Below are positions 23,512-32,620 of a stretch of 64,000 nucleotides of DNA, one piece after another. How positions within the stretch are numbered: the stretch's first letter is position 1; every line of letters starts with the position of its first letter. Position numbers and translations under genes: made by a program. This DNA comes from Oscillospiraceae bacterium (GTDB taxonomy: Bacteria > Bacillota > Clostridia > Oscillospirales > Ruminococcaceae), in the NCBI GenBank assembly GCA_028692035.1, contig JAQUYD010000009.1, positions 23,371 to 87,370 of the forward strand, written 5' to 3'. The notes beneath the pieces were generated by a model. That model searched no databases and was not told where the DNA came from. It saw nothing but the letters and a program-made list of their open reading frames with translations.

Positions 23512-24900
23512 ATGAGCAGCTCGAAAACCCTTCGCGGGGATATGACCTCAGGCAGCCCGATGCGGCTGATCCTGTCTTTTTCCATCCCGCTGCTGATCGG
23601 CAATGTGTTGCAGCAGATGTACAACATGGTAGATAGCATCGTGGTTGGCAACTATGTGGGCACTGTCGCGCTGGCTGCAGTGGGCACCGGATTCCCGATC
23701 ATTTATATGATGGTCGCACTGTTTATGGGGATCGGCGGCGGCGCATCCGTCATCGTTTCCCAGTATTTTGGCGCGGGGGATCTAAAAAAGGTTTCGGATA
23801 CGGTAGACACGATCTACACCACCGCGTTGATCGGCGTATTGCCGGTCTCCCTCTTGGGAATCCTTCTTTCCGGCCCCCTGCTGCGGCTGATCAACACGCC
23901 GGAAAACACGTTTCACGACGCCCAGCTGTATATGATCATTATCTTTATCGGGACGATCTTTTCGCTGGGGTATAACCTTAACAGCGCCATCATGCAGTCT
24001 CTGGGGGACAGCAAAACCCCCCTATTCCTTTTGACCATTGCCTGCGGACTCAACGTGGTGCTGGACCTTTTGTTTGTCATCGTATTCCATTGGGGCGTTG
24101 TCGGCGTCGCAGTCGCCACCATTCTCGCACAGGCGGTTGCCTGGGTGGTCGGAATCTTTTTGATCAATCGGAAATACACCTATATCCATGTAAACCTGCT
24201 GAAATTCTCCTTTGATAAGGAGCTGTTCCAAAAAATCATCAAGCTCGGCCTGCCCAACGGTTTTCAGCAAATGCTTTTTTCCGTTGGCACCCTAGCGCTG
24301 CAAAGCCTGGTCAACGGATATGGATCCGACTTTATGGCCGGCTTTAATGGAGCAAATAAAATCGATATGTTTGCGTTTTTTCCCGCCCAAAGTTTCGGCA
24401 TGGCCCTAACCACCTATGTGGGCCAGAACATTGGCGCCGGGAAACTGCACCGGGTCAAAGAAGGGCTTCGTTCTACGATGCTCATGAGTGTTTTGTGCGG
24501 CATTGGCGCAATGGTGCTGGTGCTGATCTGGGGCCCGAATATGATGCATCTGTTTAGCCAGGAGGCTGCGGTGGCAGAGGCGGGCATGGTCTATTTGCGG
24601 CCGGTTATGTACTGCTACTTGCTGTTCGCGGTTATGAATACCTTCCTGTCGGTACTGCGCGGCGCCGGTGATATGGTGTTCCCCATGATCACCAGCCTGT
24701 TGTCTTTGTGGATTATCCGGCTCCCGATGGCCTACCTGCTGGCGTTTTTCTTCGGCAAAGAGTACATCTTTTTCAGCTATGGCGGCGGCTGGCTGATCGG
24801 CATGACCATGGCGATTCTTTACTATTATGGCGGGCAGTGGAAAAAGAAGGCGGTCGTTTCCCATCCGCCGGAGGATGCGCCAGCAGAAGTTTATGAATAA
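23512..24900 (+). CDS. MATE-family efflux transporter (2 of 3)
   Basis: 462 residues, twelve predicted membrane segments, MatE fold. It begins with the typical DMTSGSPMRLILSFSIPLLIGNVLQQMYNMVDS, and the pseudo-repeat starts near residue 240 (ELFQKIIKLGLPNGFQQM). Of the three MATE proteins here this one is closest to the NorM/DinF-like group common in Clostridia. The start has GAGGAGA upstream. The promoter carries a possible operator (23486-23497), pointing to induction by a substrate. The neighbours (rubrerythrin, a lipoprotein) give no clear clue to its substrate. Confidence 0.88.
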   Translation: MSSSKTLRGDMTSGSPMRLILSFSIPLLIGNVLQQMYNMVDSIVVGNYVGTVALAAVGTGFPIIYMMVALFMGIGGGASVIVSQYFGAGDLKKVSDTVDTIYTTALIGVLPVSLLGILLSGPLLRLINTPENTFHDAQLYMIIIFIGTIFSLGYNLNSAIMQSLGDSKTPLFLLTIACGLNVVLDLLFVIVFHWGVVGVAVATILAQAVAWVVGIFLINRKYTYIHVNLLKFSFDKELFQKIIKLGLPNGFQQMLFSVGTLALQSLVNGYGSDFMAGFNGANKIDMFAFFPAQSFGMALTTYVGQNIGAGKLHRVKEGLRSTMLMSVLCGIGAMVLVLIWGPNMMHLFSQEAAVAEAGMVYLRPVMYCYLLFAVMNTFLSVLRGAGDMVFPMITSLLSLWIIRLPMAYLLAFFFGKEYIFFSYGGGWLIGMTMAILYYYGGQWKKKAVVSHPPEDAPAEVYE

Positions 24901-24983
24901 ATTGTTAATTTTTGATCTCTGTGCATGAAAACATTGGGAAAGGGCTACTTATAAGGCGTACCCTAAAACAAAGGAGATTAAAA

Positions 24984-25556
24984 ATGAAAAAAATATCGGT
25001 ATTTTTACTTGCGGCGATGATGACCGCCTCTCTGGCGGGCTGCGGCGCGTCCAACAGCTCTTCCCAAACGGGCTCTTCCGTGGGAGATTCCATCCAGAGT
25101 TCCGTCGTTGAATCCAGTGGGACAGAGGCGGAATCTGGCGCGCTTGCCGGAACCGGGATGAAGGACGGAAAAACCGTGGAGGATTTCTTAGCTGCCGTAA
25201 ACGAGCTGTACAGCGAGATGAGCTTCAGTGACATTGACGACGCCATGCTAAAGGACCTGTACATGGTCGATCCAGAAAACGTAGCGTCTTACGCCGGCAA
25301 GCTTTCGATGATAAATGTCCAGGCTTTTGATGTTCTGGTCGTAAAGGCCAAAGAAGGGAAAGTGGAAGAGGTCGCATCCTCTTTGGAGCAGAGAAAGCAA
25401 AACCGCATTTCAGAGTTTGAATTTTATCCGGTCAACAACAACGATGTAAATACAAAAAACGCCTTGGTATTAACTTCTGGCGATTATGCCATTCTGGTGA
25501 TCTGCGATAACTACGAAGGGGTCCAGGAGATTCTGGACGAATATTTTACCTTTTAA
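24984..25556 (+). CDS. DUF4358-type lipoprotein
   Basis: The start at 24984 follows AAGGAG; the longer frame lacks a ribosome site. The 190-residue lipoprotein has lipobox LAGC (Cys20), a Ser/Glu-rich linker (about 21-58) and a compact C-terminal domain (about 65-188). The pattern FDVLVVKAKEGKVEEVASSLEQRKQNR is typical of DUF4358, a family of extracytoplasmic proteins in Clostridia with no known function. It lies 83 bp after the MATE gene with no terminator between them, so partial cotranscription is possible. Two terminators follow. Confidence 0.75.
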   Translation: MKKISVFLLAAMMTASLAGCGASNSSSQTGSSVGDSIQSSVVESSGTEAESGALAGTGMKDGKTVEDFLAAVNELYSEMSFSDIDDAMLKDLYMVDPENVASYAGKLSMINVQAFDVLVVKAKEGKVEEVASSLEQRKQNRISEFEFYPVNNNDVNTKNALVLTSGDYAILVICDNYEGVQEILDEYFTF

Positions 25557-25566
25557 TGTACAACTC

Positions 25567-25601
25567 AAAAAAGAGGAAGGCGGCTCGCCTTCCTCTTTTT
25601 T
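25567..25601. terminator. Bidirectional terminator
   Basis: AAAAAAGAGGAAGGCG / CGCCTTCCTCTTTTTT, a perfect 16-bp stem with a 3-nt loop. It ends the DUF4358 gene and, on the minus strand, the purine operon. Confidence 0.92.
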
Positions 25602-25617
25602 GATCCTGTTTCCTTTT

Positions 25618-25656
25618 AATGTCCGGAAGACGAAAGCGTCTTCCGGACATTTTTTC
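25618..25656 (+). terminator. Second terminator in tandem
   Basis: AATGTCCGGAAGACG / CGTCTTCCGGACATT with the loop AAAG, followed by six T on the plus strand. It lies 3 bp from the purL stop and guards the end of the purine operon against read-through from the plus strand. Confidence 0.88.
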
Positions 25657-25658
25657 GG

Positions 25659-28600
25659 TTATTTAAAATAGTCTATCGCGCCGCGGAAGATCAGGTCTTG
25701 CAGGGTTTTGTCCGGTACATTTTGATACAGATTGTCGCCGTAGCGCTCGGAATGACCCATTTTTCCATAGATCCGTCCGTCCGGTGAAGTAATGCCCTCA
25801 ATTGCCTGAACCGAGTTGTTGGGGTTAAACCGGATATTTGACGTGGGAACCCCGGCCAGATCCACGTACTGCGTGGCGATCTGGCCGTTGGCCGCCAACT
25901 TTTGCACCAGCGACTCGTCCGCTACAAAGCGGCCCTCGCCGTGGGAGATGGCCACCGTATGGATATCGCCCACATGGCTGTGCATCAGCCACGGCGATTT
26001 GTTCGAGGCTACCCGAGTGCGCACCAGCATGGACTGATGTCGTCCAATGGTATTAAAGGTCAGCGTCGGGCAGCTGCTGTCCGTGTCGATAATCTCGCCA
26101 AAAGGCACCAGCCCCAGCTTGATCAGCGCCTGGAACCCGTTGCAGATGCCGCACATCAGGCCGTCCCGGTTTTTGAGCAACTGGTGTACCTGCTCTTTGA
26201 TCTGGGGATTGCGGAAAAAGGCGGTGATAAACTTGCCAGATCCCTCTGGCTCGTCGCCGCCGGAAAAACCGCCGGGGATGGCGATGATCTGACTTTTTGC
26301 AATGGCTTTCTGGAACGCCTCAACCGACTCCTCAATGTCTTTCGGCGTCAAATTGCGGACAACGAAAATCTCCGGCTCAGCCCCTGCTCTGGCAAATGCC
26401 CGGGCCGTATCGTACTCGCAGTTGGTGCCGGGGAATACCGGGATCAACACATGGGGTTTTGCCACTTTGACCGTAGCTTTTGCCGGGCTCACACAAGCAT
26501 AGGAGAAGGTCTGCACCGCTTTGTCGTCCTCTTTGCCCAGGTACGGGAACACCGGCTGCAGCTTGTCCTCATAAACCTTTTGCAGCTTGTCCATTTCGAC
26601 CGTAGCCGAAGCGGTTTTCAGCGAATAGCCTTTCGCCGTCCGCCCAACAAGAATGGCAGATCCCGGCAGCTCCACCGGACCGTCCAGCTCGCAGAGAAAC
26701 GCGCCGTAACATTGGTCAAACAATTCATTTTCGTTAAAGGATCCATCCAACTCAAAGCCGATGTGGTTGCCCAGCATCATCTTCATAAGCCCTTCCGCCG
26801 CGCCGCCGGCGCCCAGCGTCCAGCAGGACAGCACCCGGCCCTTGGCCGTCAAGTTCTCCATCTGCTCAAACACCGCCTTGACGCTGCCAAAGTCCGGTAG
26901 CCCGTTGGGGTAGTAGAACGGCTTCATCAAGTAAACCGGATGTCCCTCTCCCTTAAACTCGGTAGATACCACGCGGTCTGCCTTGGCCGTCGATACCGCG
27001 AAAGAAACCAGGGTCGGCGGCACATCAATGTCCTCAAAGGTGCCGGACATGGAGTCTTTTCCGCCGATGGACCCGATCTCCAGCTCCAATTGGGCTTTCA
27101 ACGCGCCCAGCAACGCCGCAAAGGGCTTACCCCAGCGTTTGGGATCGTTTTGGGTCCGTTCAAAATATTCCTGGAAGGTCAGCCAGCAGTTTTTGGTGCT
27201 GCCGCCCGCCGCAACCACCTTTGCCACCGATTCGATGACCGCCATCATCGCCCCATGGTAAGGGCTGCGGCTGGACAGATTCGGGTCAAAACCCCAGCCC
27301 ATCAAAGAACAGGTGGTGGTTTCACCGCCCAGCACCGGGATCTTGGCCGCCATCGCCTGGGCCGGAGTCAGCTGCCACTTGCCGCCGAAGGGCATCAGCA
27401 CCGTACCGGCGCCGATGGTGGAATCGAACCGCTCCACCAACCCCTTCTGGGAACAGATATTCAGGTTCGCCGCCATTTTTTTCATCCGGGATTTAAAGTC
27501 AAGGTATTCCAGCGTCGCCGCTTCTGCCGCTGGTTCCGAAACCGATACGGCAGTAAATTTTTTGGCACCGTTGGAGTTTAGAAATGCCCGGGACAGATCC
27601 ACAATGACGCGGCCATCCAGCTCCATGACCAGGCGAGGCGTCTCGGTCACTTCCGCCACCACCGTAGATTCCAGATTCTCGGTAGAAGCCAGTTTTTGGA
27701 ACCGCTCCACATCCTCTTTTGCAACCACCACTGCCATTCGCTCCTGCGATTCGCTGATGGCAAGTTCGGTGCCGTCCAGACCTTCATATTTTTTCGGTAC
27801 TTTGCTCAAATCAATGTGCAGTCCGTCGGCCAGCTCTCCAATGGCCACCGACACGCCGCCCGCGCCAAAATCGTTGCAGCGTTTGATCAGCCGGGTAGCC
27901 TCCGGGTTGCGGAACAGCCGCTGGAGTTTGCGTTCCTCCGGCGCATTGCCCTTCTGCACCTCGGCGCCGCAGGTCTCCAGCGATTCAAGGGTGTGGGATT
28001 TCGAGGAACCGGTAGCGCCGCCGCAGCCGTCGCGTCCGGTACGCCCGCCTAAGAGGATGATGATATCCGAGGGCTGGGGCCGCTTGCGGATCACGTTCTT
28101 TTCCGGCGCCGCGCCAACCACCGCGCCGATTTCCATCCGCTTGGCCACATAGCCCGGATGGTAGATCTCGGTCACATGGCCGGTGGCCAACCCAATCTGG
28201 TTGCCGTAGGAGCTGTAGCCTGCCGCCGCAGTCGTAACAATTTTGCGCTGGGGCAGCTTGCCTTTTAATGTCTGGTCCACCGGCAGCAGCGGATCCGCCG
28301 CGCCGGTGACCCGCATTGCCTGATACACATAACTGCGCCCGGACAGCGGATCGCGGATCGCGCCGCCCAGACAGGTAGCCGCGCCGCCGAAGGGCTCAAT
28401 CTCGGTGGGATGGTTGTGGGTCTCATTTTTAAACATCAGCAGCCAATCCTGCTCTTCGCCGTCCACATCCACCTTGATCTTGACCGAGCAGGCATTGATC
28501 TCCTCGGACTCGTCCAAATCGTGCATTTTCCCAGCGGCCTTGAGCACCTTGGTACCGATGGTCGCAAGATCCATCAGCGTTACAGGTTTGTCGGTGCGGC

Positions 28601-29387
28601 CCGCATACAGGGTTTTCCGCAGCTCCAGATAATTTTCGTATGTCTCTTTGATGTACTCCGGCTGAATGTCTGCATCCTCGATGATGGTCCCAAAGGTGGT
28701 ATGCCGGCAGTGATCCGACCAGTAGGTGTCGATCATGCGGATCTCGGTGATGGTGGGGCATCGTTTTTCCTCGCCTTTAAAATACTGCTGGCAGAACTTG
28801 ATGTCGTCCAGATCCATCGCCAGGCCGTACTGCTTGATGAAATCTGCCAAGCCCTTTTCGTCCAGGCCGTTAAATTCGTCCCGCGTTGCGACCGGCGCAG
28901 GCTTTTCATAGGACTGCTTGATCGTAGCCGGTTTTTCCATGGCCGCCTCCCGGGCTTCTACCGGGTTGATCAGCGTTTCCTTGATCTTCAGTTTCTCTTC
29001 GTCGGAGACGCTTCCCTTGATGTAGTACACCCGTGCGGTTTTCACCACCGGTCGTTCTTTGCAGGTGGAAAGCTGGATGCACTGGGCGCAGGAATCGGCC
29101 CGCTGGTCGAACTGGCCCGGCAGGTATTCTACCGCAAGCACCCACTCATCCGCCGCCGGCGCCGGGGCGGTTTCCTCGTAAACGTCGTCCACCTGCGGCT
29201 CGGACAGGATGGTTTTTTGGGCCATGCGGTAATCCGCTTCGTCGATGTTCTCAATGTCGTAACGGTTGAGCACCCGCACGCCGGTAATTTCTCCGGCCCG
29301 CAGGGCGGTCTTTAAATCGCCCAGCACCCCTGCCGCTTCTACCGCAAAGGGCGGTTTCTTCTCTACAAAACAACGATAAACTGCCAT
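25659..29387 (-). CDS. purL: Phosphoribosylformylglycinamidine synthase, single chain
   Basis: The start at 29387 follows AGGAGAG. The 1242-residue enzyme joins a PurS-like N-terminal part, the two ATP-binding PurM-like halves of PurL, and a C-terminal PurQ-type glutaminase (about 980-1242). The glutaminase has its nucleophile in CGICNGFQ and the His/Glu pair in SHGEGRF. It converts FGAR, glutamine and ATP to FGAM. Many Gram-positive bacteria encode PurS, PurL and PurQ separately; this one-chain clade II form occurs in Clostridia. It is the last gene of the purine operon, 10 bp after purD. Tandem terminators follow. Confidence 0.93.
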   Translation of the reverse strand: MAVYRCFVEKKPPFAVEAAGVLGDLKTALRAGEITGVRVLNRYDIENIDEADYRMAQKTILSEPQVDDVYEETAPAPAADEWVLAVEYLPGQFDQRADSCAQCIQLSTCKERPVVKTARVYYIKGSVSDEEKLKIKETLINPVEAREAAMEKPATIKQSYEKPAPVATRDEFNGLDEKGLADFIKQYGLAMDLDDIKFCQQYFKGEEKRCPTITEIRMIDTYWSDHCRHTTFGTIIEDADIQPEYIKETYENYLELRKTLYAGRTDKPVTLMDLATIGTKVLKAAGKMHDLDESEEINACSVKIKVDVDGEEQDWLLMFKNETHNHPTEIEPFGGAATCLGGAIRDPLSGRSYVYQAMRVTGAADPLLPVDQTLKGKLPQRKIVTTAAAGYSSYGNQIGLATGHVTEIYHPGYVAKRMEIGAVVGAAPEKNVIRKRPQPSDIIILLGGRTGRDGCGGATGSSKSHTLESLETCGAEVQKGNAPEERKLQRLFRNPEATRLIKRCNDFGAGGVSVAIGELADGLHIDLSKVPKKYEGLDGTELAISESQERMAVVVAKEDVERFQKLASTENLESTVVAEVTETPRLVMELDGRVIVDLSRAFLNSNGAKKFTAVSVSEPAAEAATLEYLDFKSRMKKMAANLNICSQKGLVERFDSTIGAGTVLMPFGGKWQLTPAQAMAAKIPVLGGETTTCSLMGWGFDPNLSSRSPYHGAMMAVIESVAKVVAAGGSTKNCWLTFQEYFERTQNDPKRWGKPFAALLGALKAQLELEIGSIGGKDSMSGTFEDIDVPPTLVSFAVSTAKADRVVSTEFKGEGHPVYLMKPFYYPNGLPDFGSVKAVFEQMENLTAKGRVLSCWTLGAGGAAEGLMKMMLGNHIGFELDGSFNENELFDQCYGAFLCELDGPVELPGSAILVGRTAKGYSLKTASATVEMDKLQKVYEDKLQPVFPYLGKEDDKAVQTFSYACVSPAKATVKVAKPHVLIPVFPGTNCEYDTARAFARAGAEPEIFVVRNLTPKDIEESVEAFQKAIAKSQIIAIPGGFSGGDEPEGSGKFITAFFRNPQIKEQVHQLLKNRDGLMCGICNGFQALIKLGLVPFGEIIDTDSSCPTLTFNTIGRHQSMLVRTRVASNKSPWLMHSHVGDIHTVAISHGEGRFVADESLVQKLAANGQIATQYVDLAGVPTSNIRFNPNNSVQAIEGITSPDGRIYGKMGHSERYGDNLYQNVPDKTLQDLIFRGAIDYFK

Positions 29388-29397
29388 ATTCTCTCTC

Positions 29398-30660
29398 CTA
29401 TTTTTTTCCGATATCCCTACGGTAATGGACTTTTTCAAAGGTGATTTTTTCAGCCGCGCTATACGCCTTGTCCAGCGCTTCCGGCAGATCTTTTCCCAAG
29501 CCGGTAATGCCCAGCACCCGTCCGCCCGCCGTCAAAAAGACGCCGTTCTGCCGCTTGGTGCCCGCATGATATACAATTACGCCGGGGCAGTCGTCCTGTT
29601 GATCCAAACCGGAAATGGGAAAGCCGGTCTCGTATTTTTTCGGATAGCCGCCGCTGGCCAGCACCACGCAGGCCGCCGCGCCGTCAGACCACTGGATGTC
29701 CAGCTCTCCCAAGCGCTCATCCCGCACCGCTCGCATGATGGTAAACAGGTCGGTTTTTAACAGGGGCAGCACCACTTGGGTTTCAGGGTCGCCGAACCGG
29801 CAGTTGTACTCGATAACCTTCGGCCCCTGTTCGGTCAAAATCAAGCCAAAGTATAAGCAGCCTTTAAAGGGGCACCCCTCTTTTTTCATCGCCTCGACCG
29901 TGGGCAGAAAGATCTCCTCCATACAGCGTTTTGCAAGCTCGGGGGTATAATAAGGGCTGGGCGCAATGGTGCCCATTCCGCCAGTGTTGGGGCCCTCGTC
30001 GTTGTCGTAGGCCCGCTTGTGATCCATGGAGGACACCATCGGTGCCACCGTATGGGAATCGGTAAAGGCCAGCACCGACACTTCTTTGCCGGTCAAAAAC
30101 TCCTCCACCACTACCTGGTTGCCGCTTTTGCCAAAGATCCTATCCTCCATAATGGAATGGACCGCTTCTCTGGCTTCCTCCAGATTCTGGGCGATGACCA
30201 CGCCCTTGCCCAGGGCCAGCCCGTCGGCCTTGATAACCGCCGGGAACTGGTTTTCCCTCTCAATATAATTGACCACTTCGCCCGGATCCTGAAACACCTC
30301 GTATTTCGCAGTGGGAATGCCATATTTTTTCATCAGGCTTTTAGCAAAAACCTTGCTTCCTTCGATCTGGGCCGCCGCTTTGCTGGGGCCGAAAGCGGGG
30401 ATCCCCGCCGCCTCCATCGCGTCAGCCATACCTAGCACCAGCGGATCGTCCGGGGTGACCACTGCAAAATCGATGCCTTCCTTTTTGGCAAACGCAACCA
30501 TGCCCTCCAAGTCAGTGGCTTTCACATCCACTTGCGTGGCCTGCACGCTGATTCCGCCGTTGCCCGGCGCGCAGTAGATCTTCTCGACCTCTTTGCTTTC
30601 CGCCAGCTTTTGGATCACTGCGTGCTCCCGGCCGCCGGAACCGATTACCAAAACTTTCAT
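29398..30660 (-). CDS. purD: Phosphoribosylamine-glycine ligase
   Basis: 420 residues, ATP-grasp fold. It joins phosphoribosylamine with glycine to form GAR. Visible signatures are the start MKVLVIGSGGREHAVIQKLA, the GPSKAAAQIEGSK ATP-grasp entry, and GGMGTIAPSPYY with FGDPETQVVLPLL in the ligase core. The length is standard. GGAGGAGA precedes the ATG. It lies between the AICAR transformylase gene (18 bp upstream) and purL (10 bp downstream). Glycine for this step could come from the serine operon or the threonine aldolase encoded nearby. Confidence 0.95.
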   Translation of the reverse strand: MKVLVIGSGGREHAVIQKLAESKEVEKIYCAPGNGGISVQATQVDVKATDLEGMVAFAKKEGIDFAVVTPDDPLVLGMADAMEAAGIPAFGPSKAAAQIEGSKVFAKSLMKKYGIPTAKYEVFQDPGEVVNYIERENQFPAVIKADGLALGKGVVIAQNLEEAREAVHSIMEDRIFGKSGNQVVVEEFLTGKEVSVLAFTDSHTVAPMVSSMDHKRAYDNDEGPNTGGMGTIAPSPYYTPELAKRCMEEIFLPTVEAMKKEGCPFKGCLYFGLILTEQGPKVIEYNCRFGDPETQVVLPLLKTDLFTIMRAVRDERLGELDIQWSDGAAACVVLASGGYPKKYETGFPISGLDQQDDCPGVIVYHAGTKRQNGVFLTAGGRVLGITGLGKDLPEALDKAYSAAEKITFEKVHYRRDIGKK

Positions 30661-30678
30661 GCTGTCTCCTCCCGCCGA

Positions 30679-31854
30679 TTAATGGTGGAACAACCGGATG
30701 CCGGTGAACGCCATGACAATGCCATATTTGTTACAGGTATCGATGACATTGTCATCCCGGATGGACCCGCCGGGCTGGGCGATATAGGCCACGCCGCTTT
30801 TATGGGCCCGCTCAATGTTGTCTCCGAAGGGAAAGAACGCGTCGGATCCCAAGGATACGCCGGTCATGGTGTCCAGCCATGCCCGCTTTTCCTCCCGGGT
30901 CAGCGGCACAGGCTTTTCGGTAAAGAACTGCTCCCACGCCCCGTCAGCCAACACGTCCATATAATCGTCCGAAAGATACACATCAATGGTGTTGTCCCGG
31001 TCAGCCCGGCGGATTTTTTCTTTAAAGGGTAGCTCCAGCGCCTTTTTGTGCTGGCGCAGATACCACACGTCCGCCTTGTTGCCCGCCAAACGGGTGCAGT
31101 GGATACGGGACTGCTGCCCTGCGCCTACACCGATGACCTGGCCGCCCTTGGCGTAGCAAACCGAGTTGGACTGGGTATACTTAAGGGTAATCAAGGAAAT
31201 GACCAGATCGATTTTCGCCTCTTTTGGCAGGTCTTTCTTCTCTGTCACGATATTTTGGAGCATTTCGCCGTCGATTTTCAGAGCGTTGCGGCCCTGCTCA
31301 AAGGTCACGCCGTAAACCTGCTTGTGCTCCACCGGGGCGGGCACATAGTTGGGGTCGATCTGAATGATATTATAGGTGCCTTTGCGCTTGGATTTCAGGA
31401 TCTCCAGAGCCTCGTCGGTATAGCCGGGGGCAATTACGCCGTCGGACACTTCTTTATGGATTAGATTCGCGGTGTCGGCGTCGCAGACGTCGGATAAGGC
31501 GATAAAATCGCCGTAAGAGCTCATGCGGTCAGCCCCCCGTGCCCGGGCGTAAGCGCAAGCCAACGCCGAAAGCGGCTGGTCGCCGGTGAAGTAGATTTTG
31601 CGCAGTACATCGGTCAATGGCAATCCCACCGCCGCGCCTGCGGGGCTGACATGCTTAAAGGACGCTGCCGCCGGAAGGCCGGTGGCTTCCTTCAATTCCT
31701 TGACCAGCTGCCAGCTGTTCAGCGCATCCAGAAAGTTGATATATCCCGGCTTGCCGTTGAGCACCTCGATGGGCAATTCCCCTTCGGTCATGAAAATGCG
31801 GGAGGGTTTCTGATTGGGGTTGCAGCCGTACTTCAGTTCCAATTCTTTCGCCAT
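30679..31854 (-). CDS. Stand-alone AICAR transformylase
   Basis: The 391-residue protein corresponds only to the transformylase half of PurH. It transfers a formyl group from 10-formyltetrahydrofolate to AICAR, giving FAICAR. The catalytic Lys-His pair is in SFKHVSPAGAAVG (about 65-77), and TQSNSVCYAKGGQVIGVGAGQQSR is the folate/AICAR-binding signature. There is no N-terminal MGS-like IMP cyclohydrolase domain, so the last step is done by the separate PurO-type protein encoded just upstream, 12 bp away. This split is rarer than bifunctional PurH and occurs in some Clostridia. Confidence 0.92.
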   Translation of the reverse strand: MAKELELKYGCNPNQKPSRIFMTEGELPIEVLNGKPGYINFLDALNSWQLVKELKEATGLPAAASFKHVSPAGAAVGLPLTDVLRKIYFTGDQPLSALACAYARARGADRMSSYGDFIALSDVCDADTANLIHKEVSDGVIAPGYTDEALEILKSKRKGTYNIIQIDPNYVPAPVEHKQVYGVTFEQGRNALKIDGEMLQNIVTEKKDLPKEAKIDLVISLITLKYTQSNSVCYAKGGQVIGVGAGQQSRIHCTRLAGNKADVWYLRQHKKALELPFKEKIRRADRDNTIDVYLSDDYMDVLADGAWEQFFTEKPVPLTREEKRAWLDTMTGVSLGSDAFFPFGDNIERAHKSGVAYIAQPGGSIRDDNVIDTCNKYGIVMAFTGIRLFHH

Positions 31855-31866
31855 GGTTCTGCCTCC

Positions 31867-32568
31867 TTACTTATTCTTGTTGTAAATCCCGGTTTCGGTT
31901 TTGCCTGTCGCCAGATCGATGGCCCGCACAAAAAGCGAGACCTTATTTTCTTTGTTAAGCGCGTCCCACAACTTTTCGCCAAACGCGTCAAACCCGTCGG
32001 CCATCTCCACCAATACCGGCTCCCCCTCGAAGGAGGGAATGGGATTTCCGTTTTCCCGGTAGGTATGGATCACATGACCCTGCCCGGGCAGCGCGTCGGT
32101 ATAGTCAAAGAAAAAGCGGTGCACTGCATTTGGATTCCCCCCAGCGCTTTTCAAAATGGAAAGCTGGTAACCTGCGCCGCAGACCGTGCCGGAAATGCGG
32201 GGGGTAAAATTGGGGCCGTCCGGTTCAAAAGTCCGGGTTCGCAGGGCATCCTCAAAACTCATGCCCTTTGCCATAAAATCGTAGATGGTATCGGTCTGGT
32301 CGCCGTTGGTCACAATGGTGCTTTTGCCCAGCACCCGTACCGGCGAATAGATGATCAGCGACGGATCGGACAGCTTGGCCGGATCAAACGCCTCGGTCCG
32401 GATCCCTTCTCCTGCGGTGACAAACACGCGGTTGCGACTGTTTTCGCTGCGGCCCATAATAAAGTACCCGATCAGCATCTTGCGCCCGTCTATAGACCGT
32501 CCTAGCACAATCCCTCGCCCAGGATACTCGTTGCTGGAAAGATACCCATATAAATTGACAGCTTTCAT
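31867..32568 (-). CDS. purO: IMP cyclohydrolase, PurO type
   Basis: The 233-residue product follows the IMP_cyclohyd family (PF07826), first known from archaeal PurO, which closes the ring of FAICAR to IMP. Family features are YLSSNEYPGRGIVLG near the start, GRSENSRNRVF, TNGDQTDTIYDF and the late FTPRISG. The start is uncertain by two codons (ATG at 32574 or 32568); the second has better spacing to AAAGGGG. The gene sits between purN and the AICAR transformylase gene, so together they replace bifunctional PurH. Confidence 0.88.
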   Translation of the reverse strand: MKAVNLYGYLSSNEYPGRGIVLGRSIDGRKMLIGYFIMGRSENSRNRVFVTAGEGIRTEAFDPAKLSDPSLIIYSPVRVLGKSTIVTNGDQTDTIYDFMAKGMSFEDALRTRTFEPDGPNFTPRISGTVCGAGYQLSILKSAGGNPNAVHRFFFDYTDALPGQGHVIHTYRENGNPIPSFEGEPVLVEMADGFDAFGEKLWDALNKENKVSLFVRAIDLATGKTETGIYNKNK

Positions 32569-32620
32569 CCCCATCTTGCCCCTTTCAAAATACCCAGAAT
32601 CATGATACAAATAGTATAAA

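Noticed and set aside
25816..30577. Long plus-strand open frames opposite purL and purD
   Set aside because: They are antisense shadows of GC-rich coding sequence, without ribosome sites or family resemblance.
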